From NCBI GenBank assembly GCA_018815145.1, contig JAHIYL010000006.1, positions 1 through 16,159 on the forward strand: a DNA stretch of 16,159 bases. Direction: 5' to 3'. The notes below the pieces were generated by a model that was given only the letters and a program-made list of their open reading frames with translations, ran no database searches and had not been told where the DNA came from. Positions 1 through 6,308 of the stretch are shown in pieces (position 1 is the first letter of the stretch; the number at the start of each line of letters is the position of its first letter). This DNA is from Nanobdellota archaeon (GTDB taxonomy: Archaea > Nanobdellota > Nanobdellia > Woesearchaeales > GW2011-AR15). The position numbers were made by a program, and so were the translations under genes.

Positions 1-45
1 GAGTATAGTCCTTTCACAAGACAGAGAGGCGAAGTAGATTTCAAT

Positions 46-717
46 ATGCCAACTATTGAAAAAAGTCATAGTCCAGAAAAAAGTATTGAGGATAGCAACA
101 CAGTCGGTTTGAGAATAAGAAGGAATTGGGATCTAAACCTTGAGGATAAGATTCTTTTAAACATATTGAAGGATTCACGAAAAGCGGATGGACATGAGGG
201 TAAAAGCGATACGTATTCACAACAAGATTATGCTTTAGAGGCACGTAATTTTTATAACCTTCTTGAAGAGACTTCAATAGAATTGCATGGAGATGAATGC
301 AGGCAAAACGGGATTTTTCTTCAATTCTGGGCAGATGTGAAACCAGAGATCGGAAAGCCAACTTTTGTCAATAAGCTTATAGAAAAATATCTGAATCTTA
401 TTGACAATATTGTTGATGATGGAGATACTCTTCTTGAGGGAATTTTTAAAGAGACAGAATCAGCGGTTGATGTTTATGACAATAGAATAGAAAATCTTAA
501 ATTAGTTGTGGATAGAATTAATCACAATGAAAAATATTTCAGACGCCATCTGGAAAGAACTGAAATGACTGATCAAGGCAGGGAATATCTTAACGAGACT
601 ATTCAAATAGGTAAGAGAGTAAAGAATATGTATCGTTTGACACTGGAAGAAATGAATAAATCCTACAGCATCCTCACGACCATGCGTGGCGAGCTACAGA
701 AAGTTATTGAATATTAA
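46..717 (+). CDS. Unknown protein, coiled-coil-rich C-terminus, possibly 5'-partial
   Basis: I do not recognise this protein. From the ATG at 46 it has 223 residues. It is hydrophilic and highly charged, with no signal peptide or membrane segment. The second half (about residues 105-220) is rich in E, K, I, L and N with heptad-like spacing and is probably helical or coiled coil. The reading frame has no stop between 46 and the left edge (base 1), and no TATA-like element is visible in the 45 bases before the ATG, so the true start may lie outside the window. A purine-rich GAGAGG lies about 15 bases before the ATG, too far for a good ribosome binding site. It converges with the DRG GTPase gene 24 bases downstream, with a T8 run between them that probably ends transcription. 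No function is proposed. Confidence 0.6.
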   Translation: MPTIEKSHSPEKSIEDSNTVGLRIRRNWDLNLEDKILLNILKDSRKADGHEGKSDTYSQQDYALEARNFYNLLEETSIELHGDECRQNGIFLQFWADVKPEIGKPTFVNKLIEKYLNLIDNIVDDGDTLLEGIFKETESAVDVYDNRIENLKLVVDRINHNEKYFRRHLERTEMTDQGREYLNETIQIGKRVKNMYRLTLEEMNKSYSILTTMRGELQKVIEY

Positions 718-734
718 GAATTACTTAGGGCTTA

Positions 735-742
735 TTTTTTTT
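735..742 (+). terminator. T8 run between convergent genes
   Basis: A run of eight T residues follows the stop codon of the first gene (717) by 17 bases and touches the stop codon of the convergent DRG gene. Archaeal RNA polymerase terminates at such U-runs without a hairpin, so this is the likely end of the plus-strand transcript. Confidence 0.4.
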
Positions 743-1845
743 CACTTCATATGCAATTCAACAATATCCTTATCCAAGAGCACATGATCGGTCTTGATTT
801 TCATCTGGCCTTCGTACTTGACTGAAGTACCCCATATCCTTGCAAACTTGAATTTCTGGACAAAGTCCTTATGGATCTTTTTGCAGAGATCAAGAAGAGT
901 TGCTCCATTGAAAAGGATCATCGGTTCATCCAGATCAGGCTTTTTTCCGGGCTCTTTCAGATAGACTCTCATGAATCCCAGCTGAGTGAATATGCGTTCT
1001 TTTAATTGCTCAAGACCTATTTCTTTTTCAGCTGAGATAAAGATTGCATCAGGAAAACGTTCCTTAGTCTTTGTTATGAGCTCCGGACTGGCTGTATCAA
1101 TCTTGTTCATCACGACGACAGAGGGTACGTATTTCTTGTTTCCTTCTATGACATCAATCAGCTGGTCCTCATCGATCTTTGACCTTATGAGGATGTCTGC
1201 ATTAATGACCTTGAACTCATTGAGTATGGCTTTGATTGTCTGATGTGTCATATTCAATCTGAACATAGAAGCAATATGTATGCCTCCTTTGTCTTTCTTT
1301 TTTATTCTGACATAGGGAACTTTTTTGTCAAGCCTGATTCTTGCATCATAAAGTTCTTTTAATATAGTGTCGTATTGGTTTAAAGCATGAATATCTAAAA
1401 GTATAATTACAAGCTCTGAATTCCAGATGACAGAAAGGACTTCTCTTCCTCTTCCGGAGCCGTCTGATGCGCCTTCTACAATTCCAGGTACATCTAATAA
1501 CTGGATTTTTGATTGCTTGTATTCAAGAAGACCCGGAATAACAGAAAGGGTTGTGAAATCATATGCAGCAGTCTTGCTCTCTGCATTTGTTATGGCATTC
1601 AATAGGGTGGATTTTCCGACACTTGGGAATCCGACGAGAATGACAGTAGCATCACCGCTTTTTTTGACTGTATATCCTTCGCCTTTCTTGCCCTGGCTCT
1701 TTCTTACAAATTCTTTTTCTTTGAGCTTTGCAATCTTTGCCTTTACAAGGCCGACATGATGCTGAGTCCTCTTGTTGTATTTGGTCTTTTTCAGCTCATC
1801 CTCAAGATCCTGGATCCTGTCTTCACTTTTTGATGCCATTATCAT
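742..1845 (-). CDS. DRG-family (Obg-like) GTPase with TGS domain
   Basis: A developmentally regulated GTP-binding protein, the ribosome-associated TRAFAC GTPase found in nearly all archaea and eukaryotes. It has 367 residues, the usual DRG length. In order: a lysine-rich helical N-terminus (1-60); G1 loop GFPSVGKST (72-80); switch I threonines in DFTTL (96-100); G3 DVPG (118-121) followed by the glycine-rich switch II GASDGSGRGREV; G4 NKID (247-250); G5 SAE (271-273); and a C-terminal TGS domain (about 293-367). These residues support GTP binding and hydrolysis. Family knowledge points to a role in translation or ribosome function; the exact substrate is unknown. The ATG at 1845 gives MIMASK; a second ATG at 1839 is an equally good start. 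The A/T-rich box at 1900-1910 lies about 55 bases upstream and could be its promoter. Confidence 0.93.
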   Translation of the reverse strand: MIMASKSEDRIQDLEDELKKTKYNKRTQHHVGLVKAKIAKLKEKEFVRKSQGKKGEGYTVKKSGDATVILVGFPSVGKSTLLNAITNAESKTAAYDFTTLSVIPGLLEYKQSKIQLLDVPGIVEGASDGSGRGREVLSVIWNSELVIILLDIHALNQYDTILKELYDARIRLDKKVPYVRIKKKDKGGIHIASMFRLNMTHQTIKAILNEFKVINADILIRSKIDEDQLIDVIEGNKKYVPSVVVMNKIDTASPELITKTKERFPDAIFISAEKEIGLEQLKERIFTQLGFMRVYLKEPGKKPDLDEPMILFNGATLLDLCKKIHKDFVQKFKFARIWGTSVKYEGQMKIKTDHVLLDKDIVELHMK

Positions 1846-1899
1846 AGTGTAAAAACAAAGAAGTTAAAAAGGTTTTTGAAATGTTGTGGAAGAATCAGT

Positions 1900-1910
1900 A
1901 AATATAAATT
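1900..1910. promoter_or_regulatory. TATA-like box between DRG gene and sRNA candidate
   Basis: AAATATAAATT reads as a TATA-like element on both strands (minus strand AATTTATATTT). On the plus strand it sits about 25 bases before 1931, where the sRNA terminal stem begins. On the minus strand it is about 55 bases from the DRG start. It may serve both directions. Confidence 0.45.
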
Positions 1911-1930
1911 CAGAAAGATATTCTCATAGT

Positions 1931-2005
1931 TACCCAAAAGGATTGATGAAGATTATTTCGCTAATGCATAACGCATAAAAAATATTGCTGAAGTCTTTTT
2001 GGGTA
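1931..2005 (+). ncRNA. Candidate box C/D sRNA (2'-O-methylation guide)
   Basis: Seen: a terminal stem pairs 1931-1943 with 1993-2005, 13 consecutive pairs of which two are G-U. Just inside it lie a C box UGAUGA (1944-1949) and a D box CUGA (1988-1991), with A1992 unpaired. Eleven bases after the C box is CTAA (1961-1964), one change from the D' consensus CUGA, so 1950-1960 would be the D' guide. No convincing C' box is visible. A TATA-like box at 1900-1910 is correctly placed for a start near 1931. Known: archaeal C/D sRNAs bind L7Ae, Nop5 and fibrillarin and guide methylation of rRNA or tRNA at the fifth base upstream of D or D'. The C/D spacing (38 nt between boxes) fits the class. The target is not identified. 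The long terminal stem and weak C' box are atypical, so another structured RNA is possible. Confidence 0.5.
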
Positions 2006-2020
2006 TCTTTATTTTCATAG

Positions 2021-2030
2021 TTAAATTTAA
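2021..2030 (+). promoter_or_regulatory. TATA-like box for tRNA-Glu
   Basis: TTAAATTTAA lies about 35 bases before the first base of tRNA-Glu (2061), a little farther than ideal but the only TATA-like element there. Read-through from the sRNA promoter is an alternative. Confidence 0.35.
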
Positions 2031-2100
2031 AAAAAGACTGTGATTCTAGGATTTATAGATGCCTTGTTGGTGTAGCACGGCCAATCATTCAGCCCTCTCG

Positions 2101-2121
2101 AGGAATGTATTTTCCATGGAA
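2101..2121 (+). other. Canonical 37/38 tRNA intron (bulge-helix-bulge)
   Basis: A 21-nt intron follows position 37 of tRNA-Glu. Outer helix: anticodon stem 2090-2094/2123-2127. Central helix: C2095-G2119, T2096-G2118, mismatch C2097/T2117, T2098-A2116. The 5' bulge is C2099 G2100 | A2101 and the 3' bulge A2120 A2121 | A2122, with cuts after the second base of each. Inner helix: GGAA 2102-2105 with TTCC 2112-2115. This is the bulge-helix-bulge geometry recognised by archaeal tRNA-splicing endonuclease, relaxed by one mismatch. Confidence 0.8.
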
Positions 2122-2142
2122 AGGCTGAGACCCGGGTTCAAA

Positions 2143-2284
2143 AGAGCGCTTTAACAAAGCAAATAAATTTGCACACAAATTTAGTGTTCCAAAGTGCGTA
2201 AGTCACTTTGAGAACCCTCGGCGCAAATTATTAAGGAGGACACAAGGTCCTCCGAATGTCGAGAAGGGTTAACGTTCATGAAAG
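2143..2284 (+). other. Non-canonical T-loop intron (59/60) in tRNA-Glu, 142 nt
   Basis: The insert lies between T-loop positions 59 and 60. Outer helix is the T-stem. Central helix is a perfect 4 bp, TTCA 2137-2140 with TGAA 2279-2282. The 5' bulge is A2141 A2142 | A2143 and the 3' bulge A2283 G2284 | T2285. The inner helix GAGCG 2144-2148 with CGTTC 2273-2277 (one G-U, A2278 unpaired) is extended by TTAAC 2151-2155 with GTTAA 2268-2272. Inside are hairpins 2190-2196/2204-2210 (7 bp) and 2235-2241/2247-2253 (7 bp, loop ACAAG), plus CTCG 2217-2220 with CGAG 2260-2263 enclosing the latter. It is too short for a homing endonuclease. Intron identity rests on the restored T-loop and the bulge-helix-bulge geometry; splicing has not been shown. 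Confidence 0.75.
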
Positions 2285-2299
2285 TCCCGGACGAGGCAC

Positions 2300-2313
2300 T
2301 TTTTTCTCTTTTT
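2300..2313 (+). terminator. T-rich terminator after tRNA-Glu
   Basis: A tract of T residues interrupted by two C residues starts two bases after the discriminator base, the usual archaeal tRNA gene terminator. Confidence 0.5.
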
Positions 2314-2320
2314 AAACAAA

Positions 2321-2330
2321 TATTTTAAAT
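2321..2330 (+). promoter_or_regulatory. TATA-like box for cbf5 gene
   Basis: TATTTTAAAT is centred about 29 bases before the ATG at 2355, the spacing expected if transcription starts at or next to the start codon (leaderless mRNA). Confidence 0.45.
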
Positions 2331-2354
2331 ACCTGATGTTTCCTTAGTTGAATC

Positions 2355-3344
2355 ATGGGAAATCTGCCTTTTGAGGATATTGAACAGGATATAATTGTCA
2401 AGAGAGAGGCAGAGACTTCGGACAAGTATGGCAAACCCCCTGAATCGCGGACTGTCGAAGAGCTTCTTGACTATGGGATAATCAATATTGACAAACCTGC
2501 CGGCCCGACATCACACCAGGTTTCAGCATATGTCCAGAAAATTTTAGGAATCAAAAAAGCAGGGCATTCAGGCACATTGGATCCTCAGGTCACCGGATGC
2601 CTTCCGATAGCCCTGGGAAAATCAACAAAGATTGCGCAGGCGCTTCTAACTTCAGGAAAAGAGTATGTGGCACTGATGCATATCCACAAAAATATTCCTG
2701 AATATGAGATATATGCTTTGATGGAGAAATTTACAGGTAAATTAAACCAGCTTCCACCAATAAAGAGTGCTGTAAAAAGGCAGTGGAGAGAGCGGACAGT
2801 TTATTATAATGAATTGGTCGCAATAGATGGACAGGATGTCCTTTTCAAAGTTGGTTGTCAGGCAGGTACATATATCAGAAAATTGATACATGATATGGGT
2901 CAAAATCTCAAGAGCGGAGCTCATATGGCTCAGCTTCGGCGTACCAAGGTAGGGCCTTTTGATGAGTCTACCCTGTTCACATTGCAGGACCTGACTGATG
3001 CATATCATTATTATAAAGAAGAAGGGAATGATAGGTTTATCAGAAAAATAATCCAGCCGATTGAGAATGCTATTTCCCATCTCCCAAAGATCTGGGTTAT
3101 GGATACCACAGTGAGCACGCTCTGCCATGGAGCAAGCTTGCATGTGCCGGGCATATCAAAATATTCTTCAAAGTTTGAGCCTGACCAGATAGTTGCTGTC
3201 ATGACCTTAAAAAATGAGCTCATAGCTTTTGGCAGGGCAAAGATGTCATCAATCCAGATTGAAAAAAAGCAAAGAGGATTGGCCATGGTAACAGACAAAG
3301 TACTGATGTCAAGGGACCTTTACCCGAGCATAATAAAAAAATAG
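2355..3344 (+). CDS. cbf5: Cbf5/TruB-family tRNA/rRNA pseudouridine synthase
   Basis: The catalytic protein of archaeal H/ACA RNPs, converting uridine to pseudouridine in rRNA under guide-RNA control and able to modify tRNA U55 alone. The 329 residues match the archaeal Cbf5 length. Visible parts: N-terminal extension (1-40); TruB core with IINIDKPAGPTSHQV (42-56); catalytic motif HSGTLDP (71-77) with Asp76 as nucleophile; the conserved LPPIKSAVKR segment near 140; CQAGTYIRKLIHDMG near 180; and a C-terminal PUA domain from about 250, which binds the ACA end of the guide. No key residue is missing. The ATG is well placed relative to a TATA-like box. Both tRNA genes in this window carry introns in the T-loop, the region whose U55 this family modifies; that link is coincidence unless shown otherwise. 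Confidence 0.95.
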   Translation: MGNLPFEDIEQDIIVKREAETSDKYGKPPESRTVEELLDYGIINIDKPAGPTSHQVSAYVQKILGIKKAGHSGTLDPQVTGCLPIALGKSTKIAQALLTSGKEYVALMHIHKNIPEYEIYALMEKFTGKLNQLPPIKSAVKRQWRERTVYYNELVAIDGQDVLFKVGCQAGTYIRKLIHDMGQNLKSGAHMAQLRRTKVGPFDESTLFTLQDLTDAYHYYKEEGNDRFIRKIIQPIENAISHLPKIWVMDTTVSTLCHGASLHVPGISKYSSKFEPDQIVAVMTLKNELIAFGRAKMSSIQIEKKQRGLAMVTDKVLMSRDLYPSIIKK

Positions 3345-3380
3345 AATTCTATTTATATTTCGGGAACACCAAAATTCCAA

Positions 3381-3390
3381 AAATTTATTA
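3381..3390 (+). promoter_or_regulatory. TATA-like box for T2SSF-like gene
   Basis: AAATTTATTA lies about 40 bases before the ATG at 3426, giving a short leader of roughly 15 bases. That leader holds AAGGGG (3416-3421), a weak ribosome-binding-like purine run. Confidence 0.4.
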
Positions 3391-3425
3391 AACCTGCTAG
3401 ATTAAATCATTGATTAAGGGGTAAA

Positions 3426-4307
3426 ATGAGGTTCAAAAAGCAGTATTTTGTCGGAATCACTTTAGGGATATTGATATTTTTAGTCGATGTACTTATCCTT
3501 TTTGGTACAAAATTCTTCCTGCCTATCCTGATGCTTGCAGTTTCAATTGCATGGGGACAGGTATGGTTTGATTTTTTCAGGGAAGAAGCCAGGCAGAAAG
3601 AGCTGGAAAATAGGTTCCTTGATTTTGTCAGGAATCTGGCAGGTGCCATAAAATCGGGTATGCCGGTACCAAAGGCAATAATGCATATAGCCAGGCTTGA
3701 CTACGGACCATTATCCAAGTTCGTCAGAAAATTGGGAAACCAGGTCGAGTGGGCCATACCTGTGCATAAGGCATTTATATATTTTTCCAATTCAACGCGC
3801 AATGACATCATTAAAAGAGCAGTTGCCACAGTAATTGAAGCTGAAGAGGCAGGTGGAAACATGGAAAATGTCCTTGAGTCTATAACTACCTCACTCATTG
3901 AGATTCGTAAGATAAAGGACTCAAGAAAAGCCAGTGTTCATTCACAGATCATGCAGTCATACATAATCTTTTTTGTCTTCATCGGAGTTATGATAGTCAT
4001 CCAGAAGCTGCTTGTTCCAAATCTGATGGGAACAGAATCCCTTTCACTTACAGGAGATATTCAGTCGACAGGTAATCCAATAAAGATGGATGTTGAGATA
4101 CTGTTTACATCAATGCCTGCTTTCATTGTCTCCTTTACGCAATGGCTTTCAAGTCTTGAAGGAATATTTCTGATGCTGTCACTGATTCAGGGATTTTTTG
4201 CAGGAGTAATAGTGGGCAAACTTGCAGAAGGCGACCTCACAAGCGGACTTAAACACTCTCTGGTCATGATGACTATAGCATTCTTTGTCATGACACTTGT
4301 TGCCTGA
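3426..4307 (+). CDS. Type II/IV secretion F (TadC/FlaJ-like) membrane protein
   Basis: A polytopic protein resembling the inner-membrane platform subunit of type IV pili, Tad systems and archaella, which works with a hexameric secretion ATPase to add or remove pilin-like subunits. It has 293 residues. Two N-terminal membrane helices (about 7-25 and 29-46) are followed by a cytoplasmic T2SF domain (about 62-170) containing the typical EAEEAGGNMENVLESI segment (138-153). Three more hydrophobic segments follow (about 178-195, 244-263, 275-293). This matches a single T2SF module (TadB/TadC size), shorter than most FlaJ proteins. No ATPase, prepilin or peptidase gene is adjacent; flanking genes are cbf5 and an RSH gene on the other strand. 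Which appendage it serves cannot be told from here. Confidence 0.82.
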   Translation: MRFKKQYFVGITLGILIFLVDVLILFGTKFFLPILMLAVSIAWGQVWFDFFREEARQKELENRFLDFVRNLAGAIKSGMPVPKAIMHIARLDYGPLSKFVRKLGNQVEWAIPVHKAFIYFSNSTRNDIIKRAVATVIEAEEAGGNMENVLESITTSLIEIRKIKDSRKASVHSQIMQSYIIFFVFIGVMIVIQKLLVPNLMGTESLSLTGDIQSTGNPIKMDVEILFTSMPAFIVSFTQWLSSLEGIFLMLSLIQGFFAGVIVGKLAEGDLTSGLKHSLVMMTIAFFVMTLVA

Positions 4308-4317
4308 ACAATAAAAA

Positions 4318-6225
4318 TCATTTTGCAATGACTTTTGTTATACCATTGATACTGCTAAGAATTGTGATGATATTTTCAATTTTGATACCCTTTTCGTCCT
4401 TTACCTTCAGGTTTATCTGATTCTGCTGCTTCAAAATCTTGACATTGATTGATAACACTATCACCTTTTCTTTCATAAGTGTATCCAGAATAACTTCCAG
4501 CAGGCCTATCTTGTCTTTGGTCAATATCTTCAGGTCAATCATTTCCTTATCAGGTACATTCCATTCAACAGCCACTCTTTTTTTTGAGTCGAGTGTATGG
4601 ATATTCGGACAACTGGATTTATGGATTGTGATAGATTTTTCTTTTGTACGAAAACCTACGATATCATCCTGGAATTTCGGTTCGCAGCATTTTGAAAGCT
4701 TGATAGGTGCTTTTTTCCCTTCGTATTTCAGATATTTTTTAAGATCTCCATCATTGATATCTTCGTCACTCCTTTTATCGGTTGTATCCTTTGATTCAGC
4801 TTCAATATTAAGTATAGACCTTATCTTAGATTTTGCCTTATTTGTCTTTGCAAAAGTAAGCCAGTTTCTTGAAGGTCTTGCAGAATTTGATGTGATAATA
4901 TTGATGATATCTCCGCTTTTGAGTTTTGTATCAAATGAGACCAGCTTATTGTTCACTGTGGCTTTAAGACAGGAATTTCCGACCCCTGTATGCACTTCAT
5001 AGGCAAAATCTATGGGTGTTGCACCATCCGGAAGGACAATGGGATCTCCTTTTGGTGTGAAAACAACAATTTCATCCTGAAAAAGGTCCACTTTCAGTGA
5101 ATCCAGAAATTCAGTGGGTGCCTTTCGTTTCCATTCAAGAACCTGTTCAAGCCAGACAATTCTTTTGTCAAATTTTTGATCCCTGTCTGTTCCTTTGTAT
5201 CTCCAATGTGCAGCGACTCCGTATTTTGCCACAAAGTGCATCTCCATGGTCCTTATCTGTACTTCAAGGACCGAACCCAGATGGGTCACAACGTCAGTAT
5301 GCAGAGACTGGTAACCATTTGATTTTGGTACAGCAATATAATCCTTCAGCCTTGTTGGGATAGGTTTCCAGAGCTGATGTATCAGTGCAAGGCTTCTGTA
5401 GCAATCAGGTATATTCTTTACAATCACCCTTACAGCGATGAGATCATATATCTCATCAAATGTCTTTTTTTCCCGTATCATCTTTTTATAGATGCTGTAG
5501 AAATATTTCGCTCTCCCGGATACTTCAATAAAATCGATCCCGTTTTCTTTGAATTTGTCGCGGATCATCTTCATCAATATGTTTGCTTTCTGTATCCGTT
5601 CCCCTCTTTTTTCATTGATCCTTTTCTTGAGGTCCTGATATGCCTGGGGTTCAAGGTGCCTCAGGCAGAGGTCTTCAAGTTCTCCCTTTAATGTATACAT
5701 GCCCAGTTTGTGAGCCAGGGGTGCATATATGTCGAGGGTTTCAGCAGATATCCTTTTCTGCTTTTCTTCATTGCTGTATTTCAGAGTCCTCATATTATGC
5801 AGCCTGTCAGCCAGTTTTATGAGTATTATCCTTAGGTCTTTTGCGCTTGCAAGAAGAACTTTCCTTATATTTTCAGCTGTATAATCTTCTCTTGACTGGA
5901 ATACAATCTTCCTTAGTTTAGTCTCACCAAGCACAATCTTAGCAATCTCTTCTCCAAAACTGCTTTCTATCAGCTTGATATCAATGCCGGAATCTTCAAC
6001 AACATCATGGAGCAGTGCTGAGCATATAGACGCTGTATCCGCCTTCCATTCCAACAGGATCATAGCTACAGCTACAGGATGCTGGATAAAGTCTTCGCCG
6101 GAGTATCTTTTTTGTCCGTGATGCGCATTTTTTGCAAAGAGATATGCTTTTTCAATAAGCTTTTCATCCAGATTAATTCCTCCAATCCTGATTGCATCAA
6201 TGATTTTTTGAAGTTCACTATCCAT
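4318..6225 (-). CDS. RelA/SpoT homologue, long bifunctional-type (p)ppGpp synthetase/hydrolase
   Basis: Long RSH protein that in bacteria makes and degrades the alarmone (p)ppGpp. Of its 635 residues, the HD hydrolase domain covers about 25-180, with H49, HDVVED (73-78) and the metal-ligand Asp of DRLHN (140). The synthetase domain (about 235-350) has the conserved DLIAVRV (261-267), RLKDYIAVPKSNGYQSLHT (292-310) and EVQIRT (321-326). TGS follows at about 380-445, then a zinc-finger-like region with KCCEP (512-516), then a C-terminal ACT domain (about 562-635). Key hydrolase and synthetase residues are present, and the basic YKKMIREKKTFDE stretch (246-258) resembles bifunctional Rel. It is shorter than bacterial Rel (about 720-750), with loss between TGS and zinc-finger parts. 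Long RSH genes are uncommon in archaea, so transfer from bacteria is likely. It is divergent from the aIF2 gamma gene, 83 bases apart. Confidence 0.93.
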   Translation of the reverse strand: MDSELQKIIDAIRIGGINLDEKLIEKAYLFAKNAHHGQKRYSGEDFIQHPVAVAMILLEWKADTASICSALLHDVVEDSGIDIKLIESSFGEEIAKIVLGETKLRKIVFQSREDYTAENIRKVLLASAKDLRIILIKLADRLHNMRTLKYSNEEKQKRISAETLDIYAPLAHKLGMYTLKGELEDLCLRHLEPQAYQDLKKRINEKRGERIQKANILMKMIRDKFKENGIDFIEVSGRAKYFYSIYKKMIREKKTFDEIYDLIAVRVIVKNIPDCYRSLALIHQLWKPIPTRLKDYIAVPKSNGYQSLHTDVVTHLGSVLEVQIRTMEMHFVAKYGVAAHWRYKGTDRDQKFDKRIVWLEQVLEWKRKAPTEFLDSLKVDLFQDEIVVFTPKGDPIVLPDGATPIDFAYEVHTGVGNSCLKATVNNKLVSFDTKLKSGDIINIITSNSARPSRNWLTFAKTNKAKSKIRSILNIEAESKDTTDKRSDEDINDGDLKKYLKYEGKKAPIKLSKCCEPKFQDDIVGFRTKEKSITIHKSSCPNIHTLDSKKRVAVEWNVPDKEMIDLKILTKDKIGLLEVILDTLMKEKVIVLSINVKILKQQNQINLKVKDEKGIKIENIITILSSINGITKVIAK

Positions 6226-6275
6226 AATGTATATAAAAATGAGAATTGATATTAAAAGGTTGTTGTACCAAGTTA

Positions 6276-6288
6276 AATTTATAAATAA
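6276..6288. promoter_or_regulatory. Shared TATA-like box between rel and aIF2 gamma
   Basis: AAATTTATAAATA is near-palindromic. Its centre is about 28 bases before the aIF2 gamma ATG (6309), fitting a leaderless start. On the minus strand it could drive the RSH gene with a leader of about 25 bases. A second minus-strand box at 6229-6238 is too close to the RSH start to work with the ATG at 6225. Confidence 0.5.
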
Positions 6289-6308
6289 TATGCCTTTTCT
6301 TCTACATC

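Larger units (their letters stand above)
2061..2298 (+). tRNA. tRNA-Glu (anticodon CTC) with two introns
   Basis: Acceptor stem 2061-2067 pairs with 2291-2297 (one G-U), discriminator A2298, no encoded CCA. The D-arm contains the GGTGTAGC...CGGCCAATCAT pattern common in archaeal tRNA-Glu. The anticodon stem CAGCC (2090-2094) pairs with GGCTG (2123-2127), far downstream because a 21-nt intron sits at 37/38. Removing it gives the loop CTCTCGA with anticodon CTC (2097-2099). The T-stem CCGGG (2132-2136) pairs with CCCGG (2286-2290), and the T-loop is split by a 142-nt insert. Removing 2143-2284 restores TTCAAAT. Mature length is 75 nt. A T-rich tract follows at 2300-2313. Charging with glutamate follows from the anticodon and overall tRNA-Glu pattern. 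Confidence 0.9.

Noticed and set aside
2101..2127. Long variable arm of a Ser/Leu-type tRNA in the region after the CTC anticodon
   Set aside because: CAGCC at 2090-2094 pairs exactly with GGCTG at 2123-2127 and a four-base variable loop (AGAC) follows, so the extra bases are a 37/38 intron, not a variable arm.
2144..2284. Attachment site or integrated element in the 3' part of tRNA-Glu
   Set aside because: There is no integrase, and the tRNA 3' part is not duplicated; the insert ends pair with each other, as an intron does.
5097..5363. Plus-strand open frame of 88 codons, and other plus-strand frames within 4439-5822
   Set aside because: They lie opposite the well-conserved RelA/SpoT gene and have no recognisable motifs; shadows of the real gene.
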